64,000 bases of DNA. Source: Bog-159 sp035602155 (lineage in GTDB: Bacteria; Acidobacteriota; Terriglobia; Bryobacterales; Bryobacteraceae). The stretch is taken from contig DATNMW010000046.1 of assembly GCA_035602155.1 (NCBI GenBank), forward strand, positions 26,322 through 90,321, given 5' to 3'. Made by a program: the position numbers and the translations under genes. The notes beneath the pieces were generated by a model. The model worked only from the letters and a program-made list of their open reading frames with translations. It was not told where the DNA came from and searched no databases. Each line of letters opens with the position of its first letter. Positions within the stretch are counted from its first letter, which is position 1. Below are positions 17,616 to 26,188 of this stretch, in pieces.

Positions 17616-19961
17616 ATGGAGAAGTCCAGTCAGTCCTCGTTCCTCAAGAGTCTCGCGCTGGCATTTGGCGACGGGCTCTTGTTCGGCGTAGCGATGAAAC
17701 TCGCACAAGGACCCTCTAAAGCGCGGGAGGATGAAATGACAGACCTTGGTCCCCTGGCGGAAAGGTTGCGAAAAGTGGAAGACCACACACAAACGATTGA
17801 CAAAGACGCCCTGGCGAAGTTCGGCGAGGGTCTGGATGGACGCGTCCTCGAAAAGGTGATTGTGGCGCTGGAAGCCCGTCTGACCGAACATGTCGGACAA
17901 GTGGACCGGCGCCTGGCGGAAATCGACGCCCAAGTCGCCTTGGATTTGAAGGCTGTGGATACGCATACGGCCGCCCAGACCGGCGCCGTCGAAAAAGCCA
18001 TTCAGCAGATCGAAGCCCAGGTTCGCGATTATGTCGCGGAGGCGCAGCAGGCCAGCGCCGAGCAGATTTCCGGAGTGGATCAGAAGCTCTCCGCGCTGCA
18101 GGAGGCCCTGCCCGCTAAGTTCCGGGAGATCATCGAGGCCGTGCGGCAATCCATGGAGGCGCGCGTCACGCTGGAATTGACGGAGATGGAGAACCGCGTC
18201 GCATCGCGCGGCATCAGTTCCGAAAAGCTACAAGATCTCCAGGCGAATCTGCATGGCGAGGTTGAGGCTCTGTCGGGCCGGCTCTCCACGGAGTTACGTA
18301 GCCTTGCGGAACACCAACAGACCCAGACGGCGCCTTTGCAGCAAGCGCTGCAGCAACTTGAAACCAAATTGACCACGCTGCGCGAGGAACTGCCACCCAA
18401 GATCCGGCAAATCGTGGAGGCGGTGGAAGCTTCGATGGACGCGCGGATCTCCGCCGGGGACCAGCAAACGGCCGGCCAGGTAGCCAGTCTGGAGCACGCC
18501 CTGGCTGCGTTGCGCGCGGAGATGCCCAGCGCCATCGGCTTCCAACAAGCGGTCGAGGAGAGCTTGCAGCGCCACGCCGAAGAAGTCGACGCACTGGATC
18601 GGAAACTCACGGTATTGCAGGAAGAACTGCCTCCCAAGATCAAGGCCATCGTGGACGCCGTGCGGGAGTCGCTGGATGCCCGGGTGGCGCTCGATCTGCA
18701 AGGGATTGAGGAACGTCATAGCGCACAAGTCCGACAGAGCGAGGCGCGCTTCAGCGAGGCGCATGAGCAGCTCTGCCAGCAATTGTCCGCGGAATCCAAA
18801 ACGCCGGCTTTGGAACAAAGCGTGGCGAAACTGCAGGGGGACTTGGCCGCCATGGACGCCCGCCTCCAGCAGCACGCTGCCCAGTCCAGCGCCGGGGTGG
18901 CCGCGGAATTGGAATCGCTGCAAGCGCAGCAGCGTACCCGGATGCAGCAATTCGAAGAGCGGTTGCGCGCGGAACGGACGGAGGAAAACGTTCCCGCCCA
19001 GATCGATTCGGCAGTTGCCGCGCTGCGGCAGTCCTTGGAGGCCAAACTTGCCGCGGAAATCCACGATCTGGAAGCCCGCACACCGGATCGCTCTCCCGAT
19101 CTGGAGAAGGCCTTGCAGTATGCGTCTGTTCTGGAAGCCCGCGTGCAAGCTTTGGAACAGAAGCTGCAGCACAGCGCGGAGGAAACCGTAAACCGGGCCG
19201 TCGAGCGCGTCTGGCAGGCACTTGAGAGCCGCTTGCAGCAGCGGGCAGCGCCCGCGCCGTCGGCGGCAGCCCAACCGCTTGAGACCATCAGCGGCTTGCG
19301 GCAAAAGTCTACCAGCGCCGAGCAGAGTGTGCTGGATCTGATCGCCGGCATCGGGCAACTTTTCGAAAAACCGGCGCCGCGCATTGTGCGCGGAACCGCG
19401 CCCACCGTCGCGCAACTGCACGCAGTGGCGGAACCGGCTGTGGCGGCGCCCTTGCCGTTGGCGCATAGCGGACCGGAACCAGTACTGGCGGAGCACGTCA
19501 AGGCGGATCCCGTCGTGGCCGCGCATGTTGAGCGGGCGGAGGCGGCATGCGCCGAACCCGTGCCCGCAGCGGCATCGCCCGATGCGCCCGCGCCTGAACC
19601 TCCGCCTGAAACCCCCGCTGAAGCCAGCGCTGAAGCCCTTGACGAAACCGGTGCCGAGCCAGAGCTACAAACGCATGTGGTCGTGATGCCCGAGCCTGCC
19701 GCGAAGGCGCCTCCGGATGCAGACGGGGAACCGGCAACCGCGCCGCCCGCCCAGGTTCCCGCCGCTGTGCCCGTAGCGGCTGCTACGGCAAGGGAAGATA
19801 CTGGGGAAGGGGCCGTGGAAGAAATCGCGGCGCCAAAGCTGGAGGAGAAACCGCCAGTAATCCTTTTTAGGCCCAAGGATGCCGGTCGCAAGTGGCGCAT
19901 CCCGTTCGTTTCCTCGTTCCTGCTGATGGCGGCGGCGATTGCCTGGTTGCAGTTTATGTAG
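17616..19961 (+). CDS. Large coiled-coil protein with internal repeats and C-terminal membrane anchor
   Basis: 781 residues, not recognised. Residues about 40-560 are an almost unbroken alpha-helical coiled coil. Within it a unit of 70-100 residues recurs, marked by ELPPKIRQIVEAVEASMDAR-type blocks: near residues 165-190, 255-280 and 335-360 in clear form, and near 465-490 in weaker form. About 600-740 is low complexity, rich in Pro, Ala and Glu. The final FVSSFLLMAAAIAWLQFM is a tail anchor, so the body should lie in the cytoplasm, or the periplasm if inserted the other way. A TATAAT-like box lies about 17493 upstream. Tethering, or a role in cell shape, chromosome or secretion, are possible; nothing decides between them. 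Confidence 0.7.
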   Translation: MEKSSQSSFLKSLALAFGDGLLFGVAMKLAQGPSKAREDEMTDLGPLAERLRKVEDHTQTIDKDALAKFGEGLDGRVLEKVIVALEARLTEHVGQVDRRLAEIDAQVALDLKAVDTHTAAQTGAVEKAIQQIEAQVRDYVAEAQQASAEQISGVDQKLSALQEALPAKFREIIEAVRQSMEARVTLELTEMENRVASRGISSEKLQDLQANLHGEVEALSGRLSTELRSLAEHQQTQTAPLQQALQQLETKLTTLREELPPKIRQIVEAVEASMDARISAGDQQTAGQVASLEHALAALRAEMPSAIGFQQAVEESLQRHAEEVDALDRKLTVLQEELPPKIKAIVDAVRESLDARVALDLQGIEERHSAQVRQSEARFSEAHEQLCQQLSAESKTPALEQSVAKLQGDLAAMDARLQQHAAQSSAGVAAELESLQAQQRTRMQQFEERLRAERTEENVPAQIDSAVAALRQSLEAKLAAEIHDLEARTPDRSPDLEKALQYASVLEARVQALEQKLQHSAEETVNRAVERVWQALESRLQQRAAPAPSAAAQPLETISGLRQKSTSAEQSVLDLIAGIGQLFEKPAPRIVRGTAPTVAQLHAVAEPAVAAPLPLAHSGPEPVLAEHVKADPVVAAHVERAEAACAEPVPAAASPDAPAPEPPPETPAEASAEALDETGAEPELQTHVVVMPEPAAKAPPDADGEPATAPPAQVPAAVPVAAATAREDTGEGAVEEIAAPKLEEKPPVILFRPKDAGRKWRIPFVSSFLLMAAAIAWLQFM

Positions 19962-20044
19962 TCGTTGGAAGGCGGGAACTCTTCAACTCTTCCCCTTACG
20001 GTCGCGGCTCGGTGCCAGTTTGCTATTCTGGTGTGCTGGATTCG

Positions 20045-21289
20045 ATGATCATCTCCAGCGTGCGGTCCTTTCTGCTCTCCTATCCGTTCCCCGAGCCGGT
20101 GCGGTTGCCGTTCTATGGCGGCGAACGCACCATCCTCAAACGCGATGCCATGCTGATCCGCGTCGAATCCGAAGGCGGCCTGGTGGGATACGCGCCCGGA
20201 CCCGGAAGCCAGCAAGCTCAAGACATCGTCGAGAGCCTGGTGCGGCCTTTTCTGGAAGGCCGGACGCTGGCGGATCCGGACGCTTTACGCATCCAGTTCA
20301 TGGAACGGCCGGAAGTGAATGCCGCCGTGGCCAAGACGTACTGTGCCGTGGAAGTGGCCCTCTTCGACCTGTGCGCCAGAGCTAGGGGCGTACCGCTTTC
20401 CGAGGTGCTCGGCGGCCGCGTGCGTAGCGTCATCCGGCTTTATGGCAGCGCCGGCATGTATATGCCGCCCGAGCGTTACGCGGCTGAAGCGGCGGCCATC
20501 GCCAGCCTGGGTTTTCGCGCCTACAAAATGCGTCCGGCGGGCGGCCCCGAGGCGGACCTGGAGACCGTCCGGCAAATGCGCCGCGCCGTTGGTCCGGACT
20601 TCGACCTGATGGTGGATGCACACACCTGGTGGCGCATGGGCGACCGCAGCTACAGGTTCGAAACCGTGGAGCAACTGGCCCGCGAGATGGCGGAGCACCG
20701 CGTCGCGTGGCTGGAAGAGCCTTTGCCGCCGGACGATCACGAGGCTTATTTGCGCCTGAAGGACAAAGATTATCTGCCGTTGGCCAGCGGCGAGCACGAA
20801 CCCAGCGAGGAGCGTTACCAGGATCTGATCCTGCGGCAGGCCGTAGATTACGTGCAGATGGACGTCTGCTGCCAGGGCGGCTTCGCCATGGGCCGGCGCC
20901 TGCTCGGCGAGATCTCGCGCGCCGGGTTGGGGTTTGCCTTCCATAGCTGGGGGACGGCGCTGGAAGTGATCGCCGCCGCACACCTCGGCATCTGCTGGCC
21001 GGAAACCGTGGTCGAGTGGCTGGAATATCCTTGCTATTCGGCGCCGGCGCGCGAAGGGATGTACCCGTTTCCTCTGGCGGCCGAAATCCTGAAGGAGCCG
21101 CTGGAAATCGATCATGGCGACCTGGTAGTACCGCGTGGACCGGGCTTGGGGATAACCGTGGATGAGTCCGTGATCGATCGCTATCCTTGGATCCCCGGCC
21201 CGTGGTCGTATTTCCGCACGGATTCGCCGCCCCAGACGCGCGCCGTCACTTCGGACCACTCCGTTCAATGGGACCGGTCGGCTGGATGA
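20045..21289 (+). CDS. Mandelate racemase/muconate lactonizing enzyme family protein
   Basis: 414 residues; the ATG at 20045 starts the N-terminal capping domain cleanly, and the longer frame overlaps the coiled-coil gene. It is an enolase-superfamily enzyme: it abstracts a proton next to a carboxylate. The barrel motifs are in order: YKMR (basic residue at the KxK site), MVDAHTWW (first metal Asp), WLEEPLPPDD (second metal Glu), ASGEHE (third) and FHSWG (catalytic His). These match the mandelate racemase subgroup with Lys and His as bases, acting on an acid sugar or related hydroxy acid. A queuosine-precursor transporter follows after 7 nt; the link is not obvious. Confidence 0.88.
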   Translation: MIISSVRSFLLSYPFPEPVRLPFYGGERTILKRDAMLIRVESEGGLVGYAPGPGSQQAQDIVESLVRPFLEGRTLADPDALRIQFMERPEVNAAVAKTYCAVEVALFDLCARARGVPLSEVLGGRVRSVIRLYGSAGMYMPPERYAAEAAAIASLGFRAYKMRPAGGPEADLETVRQMRRAVGPDFDLMVDAHTWWRMGDRSYRFETVEQLAREMAEHRVAWLEEPLPPDDHEAYLRLKDKDYLPLASGEHEPSEERYQDLILRQAVDYVQMDVCCQGGFAMGRRLLGEISRAGLGFAFHSWGTALEVIAAAHLGICWPETVVEWLEYPCYSAPAREGMYPFPLAAEILKEPLEIDHGDLVVPRGPGLGITVDESVIDRYPWIPGPWSYFRTDSPPQTRAVTSDHSVQWDRSAG

Positions 21290-21296
21290 GCCGCGG

Positions 21297-21974
21297 ATGA
21301 ATAGTGAACGGTTCCGTTACTACGACCTGCTGGTCCACACGTTCGTCGTGATCCTGCTGATCTCGAACTTAGTGGGGCAGAAGATCACCGCAGTGGGCCC
21401 TTTCCGCTTCAGCGGCGCCATGCTGTTCTTCCCCATCACGTATATCTTCGGCGACATCTTCACCGAAGTGTATGGATATGGCGCTTCGCGGCGCGCAATT
21501 TGGGTGGGCTTCTTCGCGGCGGCCTTGCTGGCAGTCATGGGTGTTGTTACGGTGTGGCTGCCGTCCGCGCCCGGATGGGACGGTCAGGCGGCCTTCGCGC
21601 GGGTTTTCAACTTCGTGCCACGGCTGATCGCCTCCAGCCTGGCGGCATTTTGGTGCGGCGAGTTCGCCAACTCCTTCGTGATGGCGAAAATGAAGCTACT
21701 GACCAAAGGGCGCTACCTATGGACGCGCACGATCGGCTCGACGGTGGCCGGCCAGGCGGTCGATACCTTCGTGGTGACAGTGCTCACGTTTGGTGGCAGC
21801 CTGAGCGCTGGGCTGATCGCCAACCTGATCGTCTCAGGCTATCTGGCAAAGGTGTTGTATGAGGTTGCCGCTACGCCTGTGACGTATTGGATCGTCAATT
21901 TCTTGAAGCGACGCGAGGGGGTGGATGTGTTCGATACGGACACGGATTTCAATCCATTTCACGCGGAGAGCTGA
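21297..21974 (+). CDS. yhhQ: Queuosine precursor transporter (YhhQ family)
   Basis: 225 residues, about six membrane helices. Imports preQ0/preQ1 for queuosine tRNA modification in organisms that salvage it. Recognised by ISNLVGQKIT, FFPITYIFGDIFTEVYGYG, WCGEFANSFVMAKMK and GSTVAGQAVDTF, which are the conserved positions of the family. It begins 7 nt after the enolase-superfamily gene, so it is probably co-transcribed. A queuosine-pathway reductase (queG) lies 7 kb away at 28991. Confidence 0.9.
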   Translation: MNSERFRYYDLLVHTFVVILLISNLVGQKITAVGPFRFSGAMLFFPITYIFGDIFTEVYGYGASRRAIWVGFFAAALLAVMGVVTVWLPSAPGWDGQAAFARVFNFVPRLIASSLAAFWCGEFANSFVMAKMKLLTKGRYLWTRTIGSTVAGQAVDTFVVTVLTFGGSLSAGLIANLIVSGYLAKVLYEVAATPVTYWIVNFLKRREGVDVFDTDTDFNPFHAES

Positions 21975-21990
21975 GGTGGCCGGCTTGAAA

Positions 21991-22187
21991 ATGCGTTGGT
22001 TCGATCGGGACGCCGCCAATGTCGAGCACATCGCCCGGCACGGTATCGCTCCGCAAGAGGCAGAAGATGCGGTCCGGATCGAACCACTGGTAGTCGTTGT
22101 GCATGGTGGGACGGCCATCGGGAAGCCGCTACCGGGATCATGAGCCGCGCCCTGAAGTCGGGCGCGAGAGAGCGCCGGTCCGCCTGA
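21991..22187 (+). pseudogene. Remnant of BrnT-type toxin gene
   Basis: The first frame reads MRWFDRDAANVEHIARHG and then a piece like ...QEAEDAV, matching the N-terminal half of BrnT-type RNase toxins (pattern DxxKxxxNxxKHGVSxEEAxxV). After EPLVVVV the frame goes wrong: the expected segment is missing and the phase stops at 22143, while a C-terminal-like piece, GIMSRALKSGARERRSA, is found in another frame up to 22187. No BrnA antitoxin is next to it. Length is little over half of normal. Confidence 0.45.
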
Positions 22188-22215
22188 TTTGCTCAGGCAG
22201 ATCGCTTAACGCGCC

Positions 22216-22447
22216 CTATGCAACGTCCGTCCCGTGAGCAGCCATACCCGGTTCCAGGAATGTTCTTGTAAATAGTTTCCGTGCATGCGCCGAATTCCCT
22301 TCGATGTGGCGACGCGTTCGGTCCGCGCCCAGGACGGAGACCCTGTAGATGGCCGGATCGGACGACTCTGGGGCGTCGATGTAGATGAATTTGCCGTCCC
22401 TGGACCACATCGGGTTTTCGCCGATTCACGTCTGGAAGGTTCGCCAG
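22216..22447 (-). pseudogene. Fragment of a WD40/PD40-type beta-propeller protein
   Basis: The frame contains WSRDGKFIYIDAPESSDPAI and further residues, a typical PD40 blade as found in acidobacterial transcription regulators and TolB-like proteins (pattern WSPDGKxIYF). It reads open from 22410 to 22216, with no start, domain or neighbours of a full protein; upstream there are only decayed blade-like pieces in other frames. A broken gene is the best explanation. Confidence 0.5.
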
Positions 22448-22699
22448 TTCGCTCACGGCTTGCACGCGATGTACAATGCGATCCGTAGTCCATCGGGCGA
22501 CCATTGGGGCAAAGTCGCTCAGGCAATTGGCGAAAAACTGGTGTGCAGGCCGAAAGTTCCGTTTAGTCGGGATAGGTCGAGAAAATGGCGAAGGCGCCTC
22601 TCGTGAGCGCTACCGCATAACCATTTTATAATCAGATGTTTGCAAACCCAATACCTACCCCGCCATCCGAAAGTGCGCGGATGCCCGCTCACCAGATAG

Positions 22700-22966
22700 C
22701 TACTGCACCCGCGGCCGGTTCTGCTCATTCAGAACCAGCCCGTCGAAGATGGCCAGCACCTGTTTCCGGTAGGTGTAGACGCGCTGGAGGTTCTCCCGGA
22801 AAGTGGCCTCAAAGTCGTGTGCTTTCATCCACTTATCCAGCAGCGTCCGGGGCACGTCGATATCCTGCCGCAGTGCATCGACGGAATGGCCGCGCAGGAA
22901 GAGCCCATAGAAGAAAGCCGCCTCCCGTTGCGGGGCCAAGGGATCGTATTCGTCTCGTACCGTCAT
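22700..22966 (-). CDS. Small conserved-looking hypothetical protein
   Basis: 88 residues from the ATG at 22966, not assigned to a named family. It is compact, charged and helical (DPLAPQREAAFFYGLFLRG, then VDALRQDIDVPRTLLDKWMK, which resembles a helix-turn-helix), with no signal peptide or membrane span. The composition looks coding, unlike the surrounding decayed sequence. It is transcribed divergently from the permease gene at 23150; regulators of such permeases are often divergent neighbours, but the usual PadR type is absent here. A DNA-binding role is a guess. Confidence 0.55.
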   Translation of the reverse strand: MTVRDEYDPLAPQREAAFFYGLFLRGHSVDALRQDIDVPRTLLDKWMKAHDFEATFRENLQRVYTYRKQVLAIFDGLVLNEQNRPRVQ

Positions 22967-23149
22967 AAATACGGTCTGGAAAATGTCAGTATACCCGTGC
23001 TGCCCGGATTTGGGCAAGTCCCCCTTCGGGCAAAGTCTAGGGCAAATCCTCTTTCCACCTCTCAACTATAGCTGTAACCAACTCTTCTCTCGTGCAACCG
23101 TCTAAACCGGGTACGGCTAATTCCCGGAGAACGTAAAGGACTCGGAAAG

Positions 23150-25630
23150 ATGGAGCTATTGCGAACCACCTCGCAGGACTTGCGTTATGCAGCCCGCAAT
23201 CTGCTGCGGTCGCGCGGCTTTGCGGCCGTCGCTGCGCTTACCCTAACCATCGGCATCGGCGCCAACTCCGCCATATTTAGCATAATCGACACCATCCTGC
23301 TGCGGCCGCTGCCGTTTCGCGATCCCGGCCAACTGGTCCGGCTCTACGAAACCGAAGCCGCGCCGGGCAACTATCCCTTCGCCGGCCCGGACTTTCTGGA
23401 TTGGAGGGCGCAAAACAAGACCTTCCAGGAAATGGCCTTGTTTGGCTGGGCGGGCGACATGAACCTCAGCGGCGAGGGACGCCCGGACCATGTGCTGGCC
23501 GTCCCCACCCAGGGGAACTTCTTCGCCCTGCTCGGCGTGCAGCCCATCCTCGGGCGCACCTGGTTGGCCGGTGAAGATCAGCCGGGGAAGGATCAGGTGG
23601 CCGTCCTGAGTTATGGCTTGTGGCGGGAGCACTTCGCCGGAGACCCCGGCGTGGTGGGGCGCACCATCGCCTTGAACTCCAAGAAGTACACCATCGTGGG
23701 GGTCATGCCGGCCAGCTTCCGCTATCCCTTCCAAACGCAAATGTGGATCCCGCTGGATATGGACTTCAAGAGCTGGATGGGGCAGCGCGGCAGCCACTGG
23801 GCCAACGCCATCGGACGGCTGAAACCCGGAGTTTCGATCGCCACGGCGCGCGCGGACCTGAAGCTTATCTCCGGGCGCCTGGAAAAGACCCATCCGGATT
23901 CCAACGACAAAGTGGGATCGGAGGCTGTGCCGCTGCACGCCGACTTGGTGGGCGATTCCCGCGGTGCTCTGCTGATGATGCTTTCAGCCGTGGGATTGGT
24001 ACTGCTGATCGCCTGCGCGAACGTGGCGAATCTGCTGCTTTCGCGAGCTGTCGCGCGGCAAAAGGAAATGGCGGTGCGCAGCGCGCTCGGCGCGGCGCGG
24101 GGGCGGTTGCTGCGGCAACTGCTCACCGAAAGCCTGCTGCTGTCGCTGGCCGGCGGCGCGCTGGGCTTGCTGGTGGCCTGGATCTTGATCGCCGTGGTAT
24201 CGCGGGCCAAGAACGTAGCTCTGCCGCAGTTCGCGGTAATCCAGCTCAACGGCGAAGTGCTGGCGTTTACCTTCGTGTTGGCGGTGCTGACTGGCGTGTT
24301 GTTCGGCCTGGCGCCGGCGCTGCGCACGTCGCGCCCCGATCTGCACGCGGAGCTTAAAGGCGGCGCGGGCAGCTCGGTCAGCCCTGGCAAGCGGCGCCGC
24401 TTCACCAGCAATGTGCTGGTAGCGGGCGAGATGGCGCTGTCATTGTTACTGCTGGTTTCAGCCGGCCTGCTGCTGAAGGACTTCGCGCGTTTGCGAAACC
24501 TGGATATCGGCGTGCGGCCAGAAGGCGTGTTCACGGCGGCGGTGCGTCTGCCCGACACGCAGTATAAGACTGCGGCGCAGCAGTTCGCGTTTTCGCAGTC
24601 GCTACTGGAGAAATGCGCGCAGATCGCCGGCGTGGACGCAGCCGCCGCGAGCAACCGGCTGCCGCTCGAAGGCGGCAGTAATTACTATGTCAAGCTGCGG
24701 GGACAGACATCCCAGATGATCAACCTGCTGGTCGAAGCCCATTCGGCCAGCCGCGAATACTTTCACGCCATGGGAGTGCGGTTCCTGGAAGGACGGAACT
24801 TTGAGCCCGCCGATGTCCAGCGTGCGCAAGATCTCGAAGCGCACTTTAAGAAACTGCCCGAGGGCGGCCACCTGCCCGACGAAGAGGCCAACGCCATGGT
24901 CTATCCGGTGGTCGTCAACCAGGCGATGGCGCGGGCCTTCTGGCCGAATCGCAGTCCTCTCGGCCAGATGTTTTCGCAAGGCAGCGACCACGGTCCCTGG
25001 AGGCAGGTGATCGGTGTGGTGAACGATGTCCGCCAGTGGGGCCTCGCGCACAAGCCTGTCCCGGAAGCCTACCAGGCCTTTACCGGCGACTCGGGCCTGT
25101 TCCTGGTGCTGCACACGTCCAGGCAGCCGTTGAGCCTGACGCCCGAGGTGCGCCGCGCGCTCGCCCAGACCGACGCCAGCCTGCCGTTATTCTCCGTTCG
25201 CACCATGGATCAGGTGATCGGCGAAAACGCCCAAGGCCAACAGTTCCTCAGCTTGCTGGTCGGATCGTTCGCGGTCCTGGCCGTGCTGCTGGCCGCAGTA
25301 GGGATTTACGGCGTGCTCTCCTACGCAGTGACCGAGCGCACCCGCGAGATCGGCATCCGGATCTCGCTGGGCGCCAGCCGCGCCCGCGTGCTGGGCCGGA
25401 TAATCCTGGACGGGATGCGGCTCGCGGTGGTGGGCTTCGCCGTGGGCATAGCAGGCGCGCTTGCCGCCGGACGTGTGCTGGCCAGCCTGCTGCACGAAGT
25501 CACGCCGGGCGATCCGGCGATCTTTGCCGTGACTACCGGCTTCCTGGCTCTGGTAGCGCTGCTAGCCTGCTACCTGCCCGCCCGCCGCGCGGCGGGCCTG
25601 GATCCTATGACTGCGCTGCGCTATGACTAA
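23150..25630 (+). CDS. ABC transporter permease of the acidobacterial duplicated (ADOP/MacB-like) family
   Basis: 826 residues. The N-terminal membrane anchor and periplasmic MacB-type domain (about 1-255) begin with SQDLRYAARNLLRSRGFAAV, followed by FtsX-type membrane bundles near 270-415 and at 690-820. A second periplasmic domain lies between them. The internal duplication and the absence of an ATPase gene alongside fit the orphan permeases common in Acidobacteria. MacB-type permeases use mechanical coupling to drive export of proteins or drugs; no substrate is known for this group. It is flanked by gene remnants on both sides but itself is complete. Confidence 0.9.
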   Translation: MELLRTTSQDLRYAARNLLRSRGFAAVAALTLTIGIGANSAIFSIIDTILLRPLPFRDPGQLVRLYETEAAPGNYPFAGPDFLDWRAQNKTFQEMALFGWAGDMNLSGEGRPDHVLAVPTQGNFFALLGVQPILGRTWLAGEDQPGKDQVAVLSYGLWREHFAGDPGVVGRTIALNSKKYTIVGVMPASFRYPFQTQMWIPLDMDFKSWMGQRGSHWANAIGRLKPGVSIATARADLKLISGRLEKTHPDSNDKVGSEAVPLHADLVGDSRGALLMMLSAVGLVLLIACANVANLLLSRAVARQKEMAVRSALGAARGRLLRQLLTESLLLSLAGGALGLLVAWILIAVVSRAKNVALPQFAVIQLNGEVLAFTFVLAVLTGVLFGLAPALRTSRPDLHAELKGGAGSSVSPGKRRRFTSNVLVAGEMALSLLLLVSAGLLLKDFARLRNLDIGVRPEGVFTAAVRLPDTQYKTAAQQFAFSQSLLEKCAQIAGVDAAAASNRLPLEGGSNYYVKLRGQTSQMINLLVEAHSASREYFHAMGVRFLEGRNFEPADVQRAQDLEAHFKKLPEGGHLPDEEANAMVYPVVVNQAMARAFWPNRSPLGQMFSQGSDHGPWRQVIGVVNDVRQWGLAHKPVPEAYQAFTGDSGLFLVLHTSRQPLSLTPEVRRALAQTDASLPLFSVRTMDQVIGENAQGQQFLSLLVGSFAVLAVLLAAVGIYGVLSYAVTERTREIGIRISLGASRARVLGRIILDGMRLAVVGFAVGIAGALAAGRVLASLLHEVTPGDPAIFAVTTGFLALVALLACYLPARRAAGLDPMTALRYD

Positions 25631-25677
25631 CCTCTTAACTTTCCCAAATTAGAGCGCACACTCTCAAGAAATCGATC

Positions 25678-25920
25678 TTGATCGAGTACGCCGCGATCCT
25701 CAAGTCCGTCGCCACCTATCCGGCCCTGCCTTGCGTTCGTTCCTTGGTATCGCCTCGGCATGGCAACTACAGGCCACCTTCTTCAAACAAGGCCGGCGAT
25801 GTCTCGGTGCTCTGGTACGATATGCCGATGCGCATCTCCCTGGTCTTGGGTATCTATAAGGATCTCCACATCCGTTACCCGGAGCCGGATTTGGCCGACA
25901 GATGGGTCACGCACAAAAGC
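25678..25920 (+). pseudogene. Remnant of Xre/MbcA/ParS-type antitoxin
   Basis: The frame reads MRISLVLGIYKDLHIRYPEP and then DLADRWV, the toxin-binding domain of the antitoxins that pair with RES toxins (pattern ISxxLGIYxALHxLxPxPxxADxWV). The part before it does not look like the usual DNA-binding domain, and the frame ends without the downstream domain. Confidence 0.5.
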
Positions 25921-26123
25921 TGCGGCTCACCGACGGCTGCCGCCTGGTCCCCGGTCTGTACCCAACCATCCACGCGCCGCGGGCGGCTTTAACAGCTCGG
26001 AACGCGGAGCCTGGTACGCCGCCAATTCGCTCGCCGCGGCGCACGCCGAGTTGATCTATCATCGCACGCTGGAGCTGGCTGAAATCGGGGTGTTCAAAAC
26101 GCGCGTCCACTTCGAATATCGTT
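25917..26123 (+). pseudogene. Remnant of RES-domain toxin
   Basis: Two pieces of a RES NAD+-degrading toxin are readable in different frames. The N-terminal piece CRLVPGLYPTIHAP begins just after the antitoxin piece, and RGAWYAANSLAAAHAELIYH plus TLELAEIGVF, the core segment with family residues, follows around 26000-26090. The middle is missing, so the gene is dead. The order antitoxin then toxin matches a typical module. Confidence 0.55.
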
Positions 26124-26188
26124 GGGAAGGCACGCGCGCACGCCGCAAATTCGTCTCTTGCACAAAACTATTTCGTAGGCAGGCGGCG

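Noticed and set aside
18294..19526. 410-codon minus-strand frame, and another to 20221
   Set aside because: Antisense to the repetitive coiled-coil gene; long only because the repeat has no stops in that phase.
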